Source: an uncultured bacterium (GTDB lineage: Bacteria; Bacillota; Clostridia; Lachnospirales; Lachnospiraceae). From it: 56,961 nt of DNA. Every line of letters starts with the position of its first letter. The first letter of the stretch is position 1. The stretch spans positions 1-56,961 of the forward strand of contig CANSLJ010000026.1 of assembly GCA_947647735.1 (NCBI GenBank), in the 5' to 3' direction. Positions 1 through 8,483 of this stretch are shown one piece after another. A program made the translations under genes and the position numbers. Under the pieces are notes generated by a model, which was not told where the DNA came from, made no database searches, and saw nothing but the letters and a program-made list of their open reading frames with translations.

Positions 1-537
1 GAGTAGAAAAAATCTGTATGAAAAAAATTTGCCAACGTTTACTTGACAGTAACCAGTTTTTGGCGTTTGTTTAGTGAAAGATGCATCCGAACTGTAAATG
101 TGATATAATTCATTATAGGTTCGCTTCAGATCATGATATTTGCCAGAAGTATGGATACCGTAAATCTCATCTACAGAATAGGGCAGATTGGGCAGATCCT
201 CTCTGGTAACGATCACAAAATAATTGTCAGAGGATTTTACGGCAGAAGCAAATTCCTGGGATTTCACAAATTTATTTTCTTTATCTAAAAAAATAATCTG
301 CTCGTGGATATTGGGCAGAACAAGATACCAGTCATTTCCGCCGAGTGTCCTGAAGGGACGCTCACAGTGTACTTCAATACCTGAACTTTCCCCGAGAACT
401 GAGGCCTGCTCCAGAAGGTTGATCAACTGTGTTTTTCCGGTGGCGCTGTCTCCGCGAATGATCGTAATATTCCGCCGGATGTTCAGTTCGTAGCGGAGTT
501 TATTATTTTGTACGATAATATGATACTTTCCTTTCAT
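1..537 (-). CDS. P-loop ATPase-like protein, partial (C-terminus beyond left edge)
   Basis: The reading frame starts at 537 and stays open to base 1, so only the first 179 residues are visible. A Walker A motif, GDSATGKT, lies at residues 29-36 after a short beta-rich start, which supports nucleotide binding. The next 140 residues contain no motif I can name with confidence. The start follows the stop of the DUF4869 gene by 3 bases, and its AAGGAG ribosome binding site lies inside the end of that gene, so the two are translated as one operon. The function is unknown. The size and the early P-loop suggest a small stand-alone ATPase, but the missing C-terminus could hold more domains. Confidence 0.75.
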   Translation of the reverse strand, partial: MKGKYHIIVQNNKLRYELNIRRNITIIRGDSATGKTQLINLLEQASVLGESSGIEVHCERPFRTLGGNDWYLVLPNIHEQIIFLDKENKFVKSQEFASAVKSSDNYFVIVTREDLPNLPYSVDEIYGIHTSGKYHDLKRTYNELYHIYSSDASFTKQTPKTGYCQVNVGKFFSYRFFLL

Positions 538-540
538 ACA

Positions 541-990
541 TCATCGCTCCTTTATTTTAAGCGCTTCTTCTAAATATTCGCCATAGCTGTGTATGGTGAT
601 TCCTGTGTTGAGTATAACAGCTTCAAATGACGGAACAGAACTAAAGTCCATCATGTGATGAAGATTAATGGTCAGATCCTTTTTTTTACCAAGTTCAACA
701 ATCCATTTTGCACAATTATCGCCACAGGCGGAGGCATTAAAAATCTTTCCACTGGTATCGAATGCCATCAGGATTAGAGTTTTAACACCACCGGAGATTT
801 CTTTTGTGGAAATCGGACCAAGAACTGGACTTTGAATCAGGCGTACACCGATGACATCTGATTTATCAATATCCTTGATCATTGCAACAGTCAAAGGATC
901 TGTGATCCATTCATCTTCATATTGGTTATCGAAATATGTGGGGGGATGATAAACGGAATTTTTCACTTCTCCAAATACGATTTTCAGCAT
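541..990 (-). CDS. DUF4869 family protein
   Basis: This 149-residue soluble protein has no signal peptide or membrane segment. The N-terminus (MLKIVFGEV), the segment YEDEWITDP and the segment ASACGDNCAKWI match my memory of the DUF4869 family, which is common in Lachnospiraceae and has no known function. An AAGGAG site precedes the start. It is the first gene of a two-gene minus-strand operon with the P-loop ATPase-like gene downstream. The tight coupling suggests a functional pair, but that is inference; there is no recognisable catalytic motif. Confidence 0.7.
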   Translation of the reverse strand: MLKIVFGEVKNSVYHPPTYFDNQYEDEWITDPLTVAMIKDIDKSDVIGVRLIQSPVLGPISTKEISGGVKTLILMAFDTSGKIFNASACGDNCAKWIVELGKKKDLTINLHHMMDFSSVPSFEAVILNTGITIHSYGEYLEEALKIKER

Positions 991-1098
991 TGTACCGTTC
1001 TCCTTCCGGGCAGTATTTGTTATTCAGTATAGCATAAATATGAAAGAAAAGTGAGAAAATTATGCGTTCGATAAGGCATTACTTTGAGTATTTAGTTA

Positions 1099-2430
1099 TC
1101 ATTTGTTCAGCTGTCGATACTTTTTCCGGTAAAAACAAACGGAAAGAATCGTAGCGACGCACCAGCCGATCGGCCATGCGCACCATATGCCGGTTGCGGA
1201 TCCTGTCCAGTCCGAAAGAACAAAAGCCAGGACAACACGCAGGATCAGGTCTGTGAATGTGGCAGCCATAAACTGGCGCATAGCGCTGATTCCTCTGAGA
1301 ATACCATCTGCAGCCAGTTTAGCTGATACGACAAAATAGAAGGGAGACAGTATCCATAAAAATTGTCTGCCGGCCATCAGTGCTGCAACAGAGCCTTTTT
1401 CCATGAACAAAAGAAGCAGATATCTTCCGAAGAAAATGTAAAGAAGGCAGAACGGAATACACAGACACCATACCATCTTAACTCCTGCGCGAAAGCCTTC
1501 TTTGATCCGCTCGTATTTAAGCGCACCAAGATTCTGGGCGGAAAAGTTGGAAATGCCGTTGCCGATCGTGGTAAACGATGTAATGACAAGATTATTCAGT
1601 TTTACTGCGGCGGAGTAACCTGCCATGACGGAAGGGCCAAATCCGTTTATGACGCTCTGGATCAGGATATTTCCAATGGAAATAAAACTTTGCTGTAAAA
1701 TACTTGGGATGGCGATGATCAGGATCTTTTTCAGGAGACTTCCATCGAATACCGGCGGTTTTTTCTGAACCTGAATTTTGTTCAGTCTTCTCCACACAGT
1801 GAGAACCGCCAGAATACAACTGACTCCCTGACACAGGAAGGTTGCCCATGCAACGCCTGCAACCCCCATATGAAACGCCTTTACAAACAGAATATCCACT
1901 GCGATATTCGATGTGGAGGATACTGCGAGAAAGTAAAACGGTGTCTTGGAGTCGCCCAACGCGGAAAAAATGCCGGTTGCAATATTATAGAAAAATACGA
2001 AAGGAAGCCCCCATATATAAATATCGAGATACAGTTTCGAGTCTGCGAAAACTTCCCCGGGTGTCCGGATCAGATACAGCAGAGGGCTGCACCCCAAAAT
2101 GCCAATCAGCATCAATATGCCGCAGAGAACAGCACTGAAAATACATGCCGTGGATACGGCGGTTTTTAACCTGCCATAATCCTTGGCGCCAAAGAGCTGT
2201 GAGACAATAACAGAGCACCCCATATTGCAGCCAAAGGCAAAGGCGATGAAGATCAATGTGATCTCATAGCTGTTTCCGACCGCCGCCAGAGCATTTTCAC
2301 TGATAAATTTACCCGCCACCAGAGAGTCTGCGATATTGTAAAGCTGCTGGAAGATAATGCTGCCAAACAGAGGAAGGCAGAACTTCCATAATACGGTTTC
2401 CGGTTTTCCTGTCGTTAAGTCTTTGTTCAT
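1099..2430 (-). CDS. MATE family efflux transporter
   Basis: A 443-residue polytopic membrane protein with about twelve hydrophobic segments and two homologous halves. The N-terminal segment around WKFCLPLFGSIIFQQLYNI and the 'SQLFGAKD' loop are typical of MATE exporters, which use a cation gradient to expel drugs or metabolites. I chose the ATG at 2430 because GGAG lies 6 bases before it; another in-frame ATG at 2442 has no ribosome binding site. It is divergent from a LysR-type regulator across a 164-base gap, a layout in which the regulator often controls the exporter. The substrate cannot be told from sequence. Confidence 0.9.
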   Translation of the reverse strand: MNKDLTTGKPETVLWKFCLPLFGSIIFQQLYNIADSLVAGKFISENALAAVGNSYEITLIFIAFAFGCNMGCSVIVSQLFGAKDYGRLKTAVSTACIFSAVLCGILMLIGILGCSPLLYLIRTPGEVFADSKLYLDIYIWGLPFVFFYNIATGIFSALGDSKTPFYFLAVSSTSNIAVDILFVKAFHMGVAGVAWATFLCQGVSCILAVLTVWRRLNKIQVQKKPPVFDGSLLKKILIIAIPSILQQSFISIGNILIQSVINGFGPSVMAGYSAAVKLNNLVITSFTTIGNGISNFSAQNLGALKYERIKEGFRAGVKMVWCLCIPFCLLYIFFGRYLLLLFMEKGSVAALMAGRQFLWILSPFYFVVSAKLAADGILRGISAMRQFMAATFTDLILRVVLAFVLSDWTGSATGIWCAWPIGWCVATILSVCFYRKKYRQLNK

Positions 2431-2594
2431 AGTAAGCTCCATTTCTATGTATATCTGATGATTTATTTTATTAGTATAAATTTCCGGCGAAATAAAAAAG
2501 CCTGCTGCATTTACATCTCACCGAATATGCATTATACTACTTCCTGTAAGATATTAAAAATATATATAAAACATGAAAGACATATAAAAAATAG

Positions 2595-3488
2595 ATGGAT
2601 ATAAATTTCGAGTATTACAAGATATTTTATTATGTGGCAAAATACGGCAATATCACAAAGGCGGCAGCAGTGCTGGGCAGCAATCAGCCGAATGTAACAA
2701 GAGTTATGAAACTGCTGGAATCTCAGTTAAACTGTCGGCTGCTGATTCGCGAGGCAAGGGGTATCAGCCTCACGGAGGAGGGAAAGCAGCTCTATTCCCA
2801 TGTGGAGATCGCCTGCAGGCATCTGTTTGGCGCGCAGGAAGAAATATGCGGGGAACCTGCGGATAAAAAAGGAACTGTAAAGATCGGGGCAACGGAGACG
2901 GCATTACACCTGTTTTTACTGGATGTACTGCATGATTTTAAGAGGAAATATCCCGCTATTAAAATCAAGATCCATAATCATACAACGCCGGGGATCGTCA
3001 AACGGATCGTCAGCGGAGAACTGGATTTTGCGGTGGTGACGGCGCCTTTTGAAATGCCCGGGACGATTCGCTGTGAAAAGGTGCTGGACTTTGAGGAGAT
3101 ACTGGCAGGCGGCATGGAATATGCGGGCCTGTGCGGAAAGGAATGGAGGTTGTGTGATCTGAAAGAGTATCCGTGGATCGGTTTGGGGGAGGAAACAGCT
3201 ACCTATGAGATGTACAGAAATTTTTTTATAGAACATAAGATGGATATGGAGCTCGACATGGAGGCGGCTACTTCCGATCTGATACTGCCGCTGATCGAGA
3301 ATAATCTGGGTATCGGCTTTGTGCCGGAAAAGCTGGCGCGGCCGTTGTTGAAAGAAAAGAGGCTGGTGCAGATAAAGATTGTACATGAGATACCAAAACG
3401 CTCCATAGAGATCATTTCGGATAAAGGGCAGGCGAGGAACAGTGCGGCGGATATATTTTACAGGTATTTGAAAAATATAGGAAGCTGA
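2595..3488 (+). CDS. LysR family transcriptional regulator
   Basis: This 297-residue protein begins with a LysR-type winged helix-turn-helix (residues 1-60; 'ITKAAAVLGSNQPNVTRVMK' is the recognition region) followed by a LysR substrate-binding domain from about residue 90. LysR proteins usually bind DNA as tetramers and respond to a small co-inducer. The gene is divergent from the MATE exporter, which is its most likely target along with itself. No ribosome binding site close to consensus is visible before the ATG. The ligand is unknown. Confidence 0.9.
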   Translation: MDINFEYYKIFYYVAKYGNITKAAAVLGSNQPNVTRVMKLLESQLNCRLLIREARGISLTEEGKQLYSHVEIACRHLFGAQEEICGEPADKKGTVKIGATETALHLFLLDVLHDFKRKYPAIKIKIHNHTTPGIVKRIVSGELDFAVVTAPFEMPGTIRCEKVLDFEEILAGGMEYAGLCGKEWRLCDLKEYPWIGLGEETATYEMYRNFFIEHKMDMELDMEAATSDLILPLIENNLGIGFVPEKLARPLLKEKRLVQIKIVHEIPKRSIEIISDKGQARNSAADIFYRYLKNIGS

Positions 3489-3631
3489 CAGAAAAGATAG
3501 ATTATGCGGAAAAGCGGGTATATTTGGCGTAAACTTTGAATGGTTTTCTGCAAAAAGATATGCTATACTTCTCATATATTGTAGTTTGAACGGAATTAAA
3601 AGAATGGAGTGGAATAAATTATTTCACAGTC

Positions 3632-3719
3632 ATGATATAATGAGCGTTAGCGAGAAGAATGAGCTTGTTCATTCGGAGAGCGGCGAATGTTGATCATAAA
3701 TCGCAGATTTATGATATAA
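3632..3719. repeat. Palindromic intergenic element flanked by 9-bp direct repeats
   Basis: The 9-mer ATGATATAA occurs at 3632-3640 and 3711-3719. Between the copies lie several inverted repeats: GAATGA/TCATTC at 3657-3662 and 3669-3674, and CATTCG/CGAATG at 3670-3675 and 3684-3689. A perfect 10-bp palindrome ATCATAAATC-gca-GATTTATGAT at 3693-3715 overlaps the right copy. This looks like a small dispersed palindromic repeat or a miniature mobile element in the gap before the Septu-like pair. No second copy was seen in this window. Confidence 0.5.
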
Positions 3720-3750
3720 GTATCTGCAGGATGGGAGAGCAGGAGTCATA

Positions 3751-5007
3751 ATGAAAGATATATTTATTACAAAACTGGTTTTAGAAAATGTAAGGAATCT
3801 GGAATATATGGAAATTCCTCTTTCAAAAGATCATAAAAAGCATTTGATTTTTACCGGCAGGAATGGAAGCGGAAAGACTACCATACTGGATGGGTTATCG
3901 GAATATTTTGATGAACTTGTCACAACTAATCATATGGCAATTGCGGAGATAGAATTGTCAAATGCAAAAAAAATATTATCGTATACACAAAAGCATAGTG
4001 ATGAAAAATCTGAAATTATAGATAAGGAAAATGATGTTAAAAGAGCAGAGCAGAAAGTTAAAAATATTAAAAAAGGATTTGATATAGAGTTAAGTAGTTC
4101 TAATGAAGAAGTCTGTGATGCATTTAAAAAAGGTCTTTTTATTATTGCTTTTTATCAGGCAGAGAGAATTTTTGAGACAGAAATACCAAAACATGTTGAA
4201 AAAGTTGAATTACAACAAAATTATACAATATATGATAATCCACGAAAAAACTTTGTAAAATATCTACTTGATCTGAAAATGACACAGGCATTAGCAGTCT
4301 CGGGGAATAAGGGGGAAAAGGCAGAAAGCATACAGAAATGGTTTGATAACTTTGAGGGACTACTGCAAAATATTTTTGAGAACGATCAGCTTAGTCTTGA
4401 ATTTGATGAAGAAACGTTTCGTTTTTATATTCAGGAACCGGGAAAGGAGCCCTATGATTTTAATACACTTTCCAGCGGCTATGCGGCTATTCTGGATATC
4501 GTCGTAGATCTTATGATTCGGATGGAAAGACAGACAGAAAGAAAATTTCTTTATGATATGCAGGGGATAGTTTTCGTTGATGAAATCGAGACACATCTTC
4601 ATCTTGCTTTGCAGAAAAGAATTCTGGGGTTGTTGACGACAATGTTTCCGAATATTCAGTTTATTGTGACCACACATTCTCCTTTTGTTTTAAACAGTCT
4701 GGATGATGTTGTGATTTACGATCTGGAGCGGCATTTATTGGTAGAGGATGGTTTGACGGATGTTCCTTATGATGGAATTGTGGAGGGATATTTCAATGCC
4801 AGTGTTTTATCAGATAAATTGAAAGAGAAGTTTGGAAGATATAAGGCATTGGTGAATAAAGAGTTACTGACAGATGAAGATTTTGAGGAGATTGCAAATC
4901 TGGAACTGTTTTTAGATGAAATTCCGGACTATCTTGCGCTTGGTATTACAACAGAGTATCATCGGCTGAAATTGGAACTTTCAAAGCGGGAGGATATTGA
5001 TGGTTAA
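3751..5007 (+). CDS. AAA/ABC-type ATPase, PtuA-like (Septu-type defence)
   Basis: A 418-residue SMC/ABC-like ATPase. Walker A is GRNGSGKT (residues 36-43). The coiled region at about 75-110 is consistent with an SMC-like insertion. An ABC signature-like LSSGYAAIL is near 240, Walker B with its catalytic Glu is in GIVFVDEIET near 272-281, and the switch His is in VTTHSP near 306. No TOPRIM nuclease domain follows, unlike OLD/GajA proteins. The stop overlaps the start of an HNH nuclease gene by 8 bases. An ATPase followed by an HNH protein is the layout of Septu (PtuA/PtuB) and of the effector pair of some retrons; no reverse transcriptase gene is present upstream. The defence role is inferred from this architecture. 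Confidence 0.8.
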   Translation: MKDIFITKLVLENVRNLEYMEIPLSKDHKKHLIFTGRNGSGKTTILDGLSEYFDELVTTNHMAIAEIELSNAKKILSYTQKHSDEKSEIIDKENDVKRAEQKVKNIKKGFDIELSSSNEEVCDAFKKGLFIIAFYQAERIFETEIPKHVEKVELQQNYTIYDNPRKNFVKYLLDLKMTQALAVSGNKGEKAESIQKWFDNFEGLLQNIFENDQLSLEFDEETFRFYIQEPGKEPYDFNTLSSGYAAILDIVVDLMIRMERQTERKFLYDMQGIVFVDEIETHLHLALQKRILGLLTTMFPNIQFIVTTHSPFVLNSLDDVVIYDLERHLLVEDGLTDVPYDGIVEGYFNASVLSDKLKEKFGRYKALVNKELLTDEDFEEIANLELFLDEIPDYLALGITTEYHRLKLELSKREDIDG

Positions 5008-5662
5008 GATAGAAAGATCGTTTCCGGCACCATCTTCTCTTGAGGCAGAAGCAAAAAAGAAGAGCGGAAGCTATGAGAAATCTGATGTTGTAGAAAGGTT
5101 AAAACAGGATTTTCATAATAAGTGCTATATCTGTGAGTTGAAGAATTTACAAGATCCGCAAGTGGAACATCTTTTGCCCCATAAAAACGGTCGGTATCCG
5201 GAACGGAAATTTGACTGGAATAATTTGTTCTGGTCTTGCGGTCATTGTAATGGTGTGAAAAATCAAAATATATATGATTCAGGCATTTTGGATTGCTGCA
5301 AGGTGGATCCGGAGAAGAGAATAATATTTCGGTTAAAAGAGGAACAAATTGAACTGCTTCCGCTAATGAAGCAGGCAGATGAGGAAACAGATCGAACAAT
5401 TGAGTTGATAAAGGCTGTTTTTAATCTGCGTAATACCGGAATGCGGGTTTATAAAAGTGATATGCGCCTGAAAGAACTGCAAAAAGAGATGAACATTCTT
5501 TTTAAAAATTTGAATGATTTAAAAAAGAGACCGGATAAACGGATTGTTCTATATAAATTAAGAGCACTGTTGAAAAGAGAATCTGCTTTTGCGGCGTTTA
5601 AAAGGTGCTATGTAAGAGAACGTATCGATGAGTATCCGCAGTTAGAAAGTTACATACAGTAA
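5000..5662 (+). CDS. HNH endonuclease, PtuB-like (TIGR02646-type)
   Basis: A 220-residue protein with a zinc-finger HNH nuclease core: CYIC (C42, C45), H57 in VEHLLPHK, the WNNLFWSC segment, and a second C80xxC83 pair followed by NGVKNQ. The fold cleaves nucleic acid with a metal ion. The ATG at 5000 is preferred, with a GGGAGG site about 6 bases before it; a TTG sits one codon upstream. The start overlaps the ATPase gene, so translation is coupled. In Septu systems the ATPase controls such a nuclease, which is released or activated on infection. The C-terminal 120 residues are helical and charged, with no motif I recognise. Confidence 0.82.
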   Translation: MVKIERSFPAPSSLEAEAKKKSGSYEKSDVVERLKQDFHNKCYICELKNLQDPQVEHLLPHKNGRYPERKFDWNNLFWSCGHCNGVKNQNIYDSGILDCCKVDPEKRIIFRLKEEQIELLPLMKQADEETDRTIELIKAVFNLRNTGMRVYKSDMRLKELQKEMNILFKNLNDLKKRPDKRIVLYKLRALLKRESAFAAFKRCYVRERIDEYPQLESYIQ

Positions 5663-5667
5663 GCATT

Positions 5668-6684
5668 TTATACAATCTCCCTGATCTTCACCGACAATTC
5701 CGCATAATAGGAATCCTGAATCTCTGCTTCCTTCTCGGAAAGGCAGGAAAACATAAGCTCCAGGGATTTAGAGCCCTGCCAGTAGGGTTCCTGGCATATC
5801 GTTGCGGTAATAATGTTTTTCTGTATCATTTCAACGGTAGAAGGCACTTCGTCAAATGTGATGACCTTGATATCTTTCTCAGGGGCAAGTTCTGCGATGG
5901 CACGGCACCCGCCGTAAACGCCTGCAGCTGTAAAGTAGAAGGCGTTGAGTTCAGGGTGTTCATTCAACATTCGGGAAACCAGTTCATATCCTTTATTATC
6001 ATCATCGAAACTCTCACCCTGACAGACAACCTTAAAGCGGGCATCGTCGGAAAGCTTGTCCACGAAGCCGGAAATGCGCTGGGTATGGCACAGGATATTA
6101 TTATCACCGTTTACGATGCCGAGCCTGACAGGGCCGGAGGTGACAAGTTTCATCAAGGCTCCTGCGGCTTCCCCGGAGTTATAATAATCGCTTCCCACAT
6201 AGGCAAGGCGCCGCACGCCCTCCGCGTCAGAATTGACCGTGATGACAGGTATGCCGCTGCGGATCAGCTTATTCAGTTCCTCCCGTATCTCATCACCGTT
6301 GTAAGGTGTGATGATAAGTCCCTGCACACCTTCTTTCAGGCACGCCCGGATAGCGGATAACTGAGCCTGGGGATGGTAGGCAACCCGCTTTACGGAGATC
6401 TCGCAGCCATAGAGGGAGAGCTCCTCGGCTTTATCAGAAAACCCTTCCATCACACGGTCAAAAAACGGATTTTTCCTGCTGAACAGGATAACCCCGATCA
6501 GATATTTCTTTTTCTGGGCAGCAAGAGCGATCCCGGCACGATTGGGTTTATATCCAAGCTGCCGGATGATAGAACGGATCTTTTCCGCGGTCTCTTCATT
6601 GACGGAGCCGCGGTTATTCAATACTCTGTCTACAGTGCCTCTGGAGACGCCTGCCAGTTCTGCGATTTCTCGAATGGTTGCCAT
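5668..6684 (-). CDS. LacI family transcriptional regulator
   Basis: A 338-residue protein with the classical LacI helix-turn-helix and hinge at residues 1-60 (ATIREIAELAGVSRGTVDR) and a periplasmic-binding-protein-like sugar-binding domain of the ribose/Peripla_BP_4 type. The start follows an AGGAA site on the minus strand. The gene is divergent from the FGGY kinase-isomerase operon across 257 bases and ends 5 bases from the converging HNH gene. It probably represses the sugar operon; a perfect palindrome just after that operon's promoter (6895-6910) is a candidate operator. The inducer is unknown, probably the sugar handled by the operon. Confidence 0.92.
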   Translation of the reverse strand: MATIREIAELAGVSRGTVDRVLNNRGSVNEETAEKIRSIIRQLGYKPNRAGIALAAQKKKYLIGVILFSRKNPFFDRVMEGFSDKAEELSLYGCEISVKRVAYHPQAQLSAIRACLKEGVQGLIITPYNGDEIREELNKLIRSGIPVITVNSDAEGVRRLAYVGSDYYNSGEAAGALMKLVTSGPVRLGIVNGDNNILCHTQRISGFVDKLSDDARFKVVCQGESFDDDNKGYELVSRMLNEHPELNAFYFTAAGVYGGCRAIAELAPEKDIKVITFDEVPSTVEMIQKNIITATICQEPYWQGSKSLELMFSCLSEKEAEIQDSYYAELSVKIREIV

Positions 6685-6854
6685 AATGTTTTCCTGTAAT
6701 TTGAATGATCTTATGATACGTTAGCTGGTATGTGATCATTGGACTGATTTTTTTAAAAATGAATACTTTATTCTATGATACCGTAATATTGCCTAAAAAT
6801 CTATTCCTATTTTCATGAATAATTACTGAAAATAATCTTTAAAAGAAAAAAGAA

Positions 6855-6883
6855 TTGCAGAAATGATGAAGCTGCGTTACAAT
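6855..6883 (+). promoter_or_regulatory. SigA-type promoter of the kinase/isomerase operon
   Basis: TTGCAG (6855-6860) and TACAAT (6878-6883) are separated by exactly 17 bases, close to the housekeeping consensus. Transcription would start near 6890, about 50 bases before the kinase start codon. Confidence 0.65.
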
Positions 6884-6894
6884 AAGCGCATGGG

Positions 6895-6910
6895 GTGTGC
6901 ACGGGCACAC
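6895..6910. promoter_or_regulatory. Candidate LacI-type operator palindrome
   Basis: GTGTGC-ACGG-GCACAC is a perfect 6+6 inverted repeat that begins about 5 bases after the predicted transcription start and ends 14 bases before the GGAGGG ribosome binding site. The position suits a roadblock or overlapping repressor site for the divergent LacI protein. It could instead be a short hairpin in the leader RNA. Confidence 0.5.
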
Positions 6911-6941
6911 TAACCGTAAATGAATGGAGGGTTAAAACAAA

Positions 6942-8411
6942 ATGCTGTATGTAGGAATTGATCTGGGCACATCGGCGGTGAAACTTCTGCTGATGGATGG
7001 AGAAGGCAAGATACATAAAATTGTTTCAAAGGAATATCCGTTATATTTTCCGAACCCGGGCTGGTCGGAGCAGAAGCCCGAGGACTGGTATGAGCAGAGT
7101 ATGGCGGGATTGAAAGAACTGCTATCGGAATGTGATAAGAGTCAGGTTGCAGGGATCAGCTTCGGCGGCCAGATGCACGGGCTTGTGATACTGGATGCGG
7201 AAGACAATGTGATCCGGCCTGCGCTTTTGTGGAATGACGGAAGAACTTTTGAGGAATGTGATTATTTAAACAATGTGATCGGAAAAGATAAACTGTCGGA
7301 GTATACGGCAAATATTTCCTTCACAGGGTTTACGGCACCTAAAATTTTATGGATCAAAAACAAGGAGCCGGAAAATTTCGCAAGGATCGAGAAGATCATG
7401 CTGCCGAAGGACTATCTGGCATACAAGCTTTCCGGCGTACACTGTACTGATGTTTCCGATGCTTCGGGTATGCTGCTGTTTGATGTAAAGAACCGCTGCT
7501 GGTCGAAGGAAATGATGGAGATCTGCGGTGTGAAGGAAGAGCAGCTTGCAAAGATCTTTGAAAGCTATGAAGTGGTAGGCACATTAAAACCGGAACTTGC
7601 AAAAGAACTGGGACTGCAGGAAAGCGTGAAGATCATAGCGGGCGCCGGCGATAATGCGGCGGCGGCAGTGGGAACCGGAACGGTCGGCGATGGCATGTGC
7701 AATATCTCCCTCGGGACCAGCGGGACGATCTTTATCTCCTCAAAGGACTTCGGCGTGGATAAATACAATGCGCTGCATGCCTTTGCTCATGCGGATGGGC
7801 ATTATCACCTGATGGGCTGCATGCTGAGCGCGGCGTCCTGTAATAAATGGTGGATGGAAGATATCCTGAAGACGGAGGACTTCGGCGGCGAGCAGGCGGC
7901 GATCGAAAAGCTGGGTGAGAATCATGTATACTTCCTGCCTTATTTGATGGGTGAGAGATCTCCGCACAATAATCCGAACGCGAGAGGTACTTTTATCGGT
8001 ATGACGATGGATACCACAAGAGCGGATATGACGCAGGCTATCCTGGAAGGCGTGGCGTTTGCACTGCGTGATTCCTTCGAGGTGGCAAAATCTCTGGGTA
8101 TTCAGATCGAGCGGACAAAGATATGCGGCGGCGGCGCAAAGAGCCCGTTATGGAAAAAGATGATCGCTAATATACTGGGTATCAAGGTGGATGTGATCGA
8201 GAGCGAAGAAGGTCCCGGTTATGGCGGCGGTATGCTGGCGGCAGTGGGCTGCGGTGAGTTTGCATCCGTGGAAGAGGCTGCCGAAAAGCTGGTGAAGGTT
8301 GTGGACACGGTGGAGCCTGATCCGGAACTGACAGCTAAATATGAGGAGAGGTATCAACAGTTTAAGGAGATCTATCCTGCCTGCAAGCCGATATTTGACA
8401 TCATTAAATAA
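6942..8411 (+). CDS. xylB: FGGY family carbohydrate kinase (xylulokinase-like)
   Basis: A 489-residue sugar kinase. The N-terminal FGGY domain starts with the phosphate-1 loop YVGIDLGTSAVK and has the GQMHG motif typical of xylulokinases. The C-terminal domain carries GAGDNAAAAVG with the likely catalytic Asp and a late GGGAKSPLW adenosine-binding motif. Xylulokinases phosphorylate D-xylulose with ATP, feeding the pentose phosphate pathway. The ATG follows GGAGGG at a good distance. The next genes are a DUF4867 protein and an isomerase of the L-fucose/L-arabinose type, so the true substrate could be another ketose produced by that isomerase. The symbol reflects family resemblance, not proven substrate. 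Confidence 0.88.
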   Translation: MLYVGIDLGTSAVKLLLMDGEGKIHKIVSKEYPLYFPNPGWSEQKPEDWYEQSMAGLKELLSECDKSQVAGISFGGQMHGLVILDAEDNVIRPALLWNDGRTFEECDYLNNVIGKDKLSEYTANISFTGFTAPKILWIKNKEPENFARIEKIMLPKDYLAYKLSGVHCTDVSDASGMLLFDVKNRCWSKEMMEICGVKEEQLAKIFESYEVVGTLKPELAKELGLQESVKIIAGAGDNAAAAVGTGTVGDGMCNISLGTSGTIFISSKDFGVDKYNALHAFAHADGHYHLMGCMLSAASCNKWWMEDILKTEDFGGEQAAIEKLGENHVYFLPYLMGERSPHNNPNARGTFIGMTMDTTRADMTQAILEGVAFALRDSFEVAKSLGIQIERTKICGGGAKSPLWKKMIANILGIKVDVIESEEGPGYGGGMLAAVGCGEFASVEEAAEKLVKVVDTVEPDPELTAKYEERYQQFKEIYPACKPIFDIIK

Positions 8412-8483
8412 ATTTTCAGGCTATATAAAAATGGCGAAAAAATAAATGTGCTGAACATGGTACAAAGAAAAGGAGAGGGACTT

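Noticed and set aside
3540-3570. A TATACT hexamer at 3563-3568 as a promoter for the defence pair
   Set aside because: No acceptable -35 hexamer is found at 16-18 bases, so the promoter cannot be placed.
3489-3750. A possible retron RNA or reverse transcriptase ahead of the ATPase/HNH pair
   Set aside because: The gap holds only short palindromes and no frame of useful length, so a retron is not supported.
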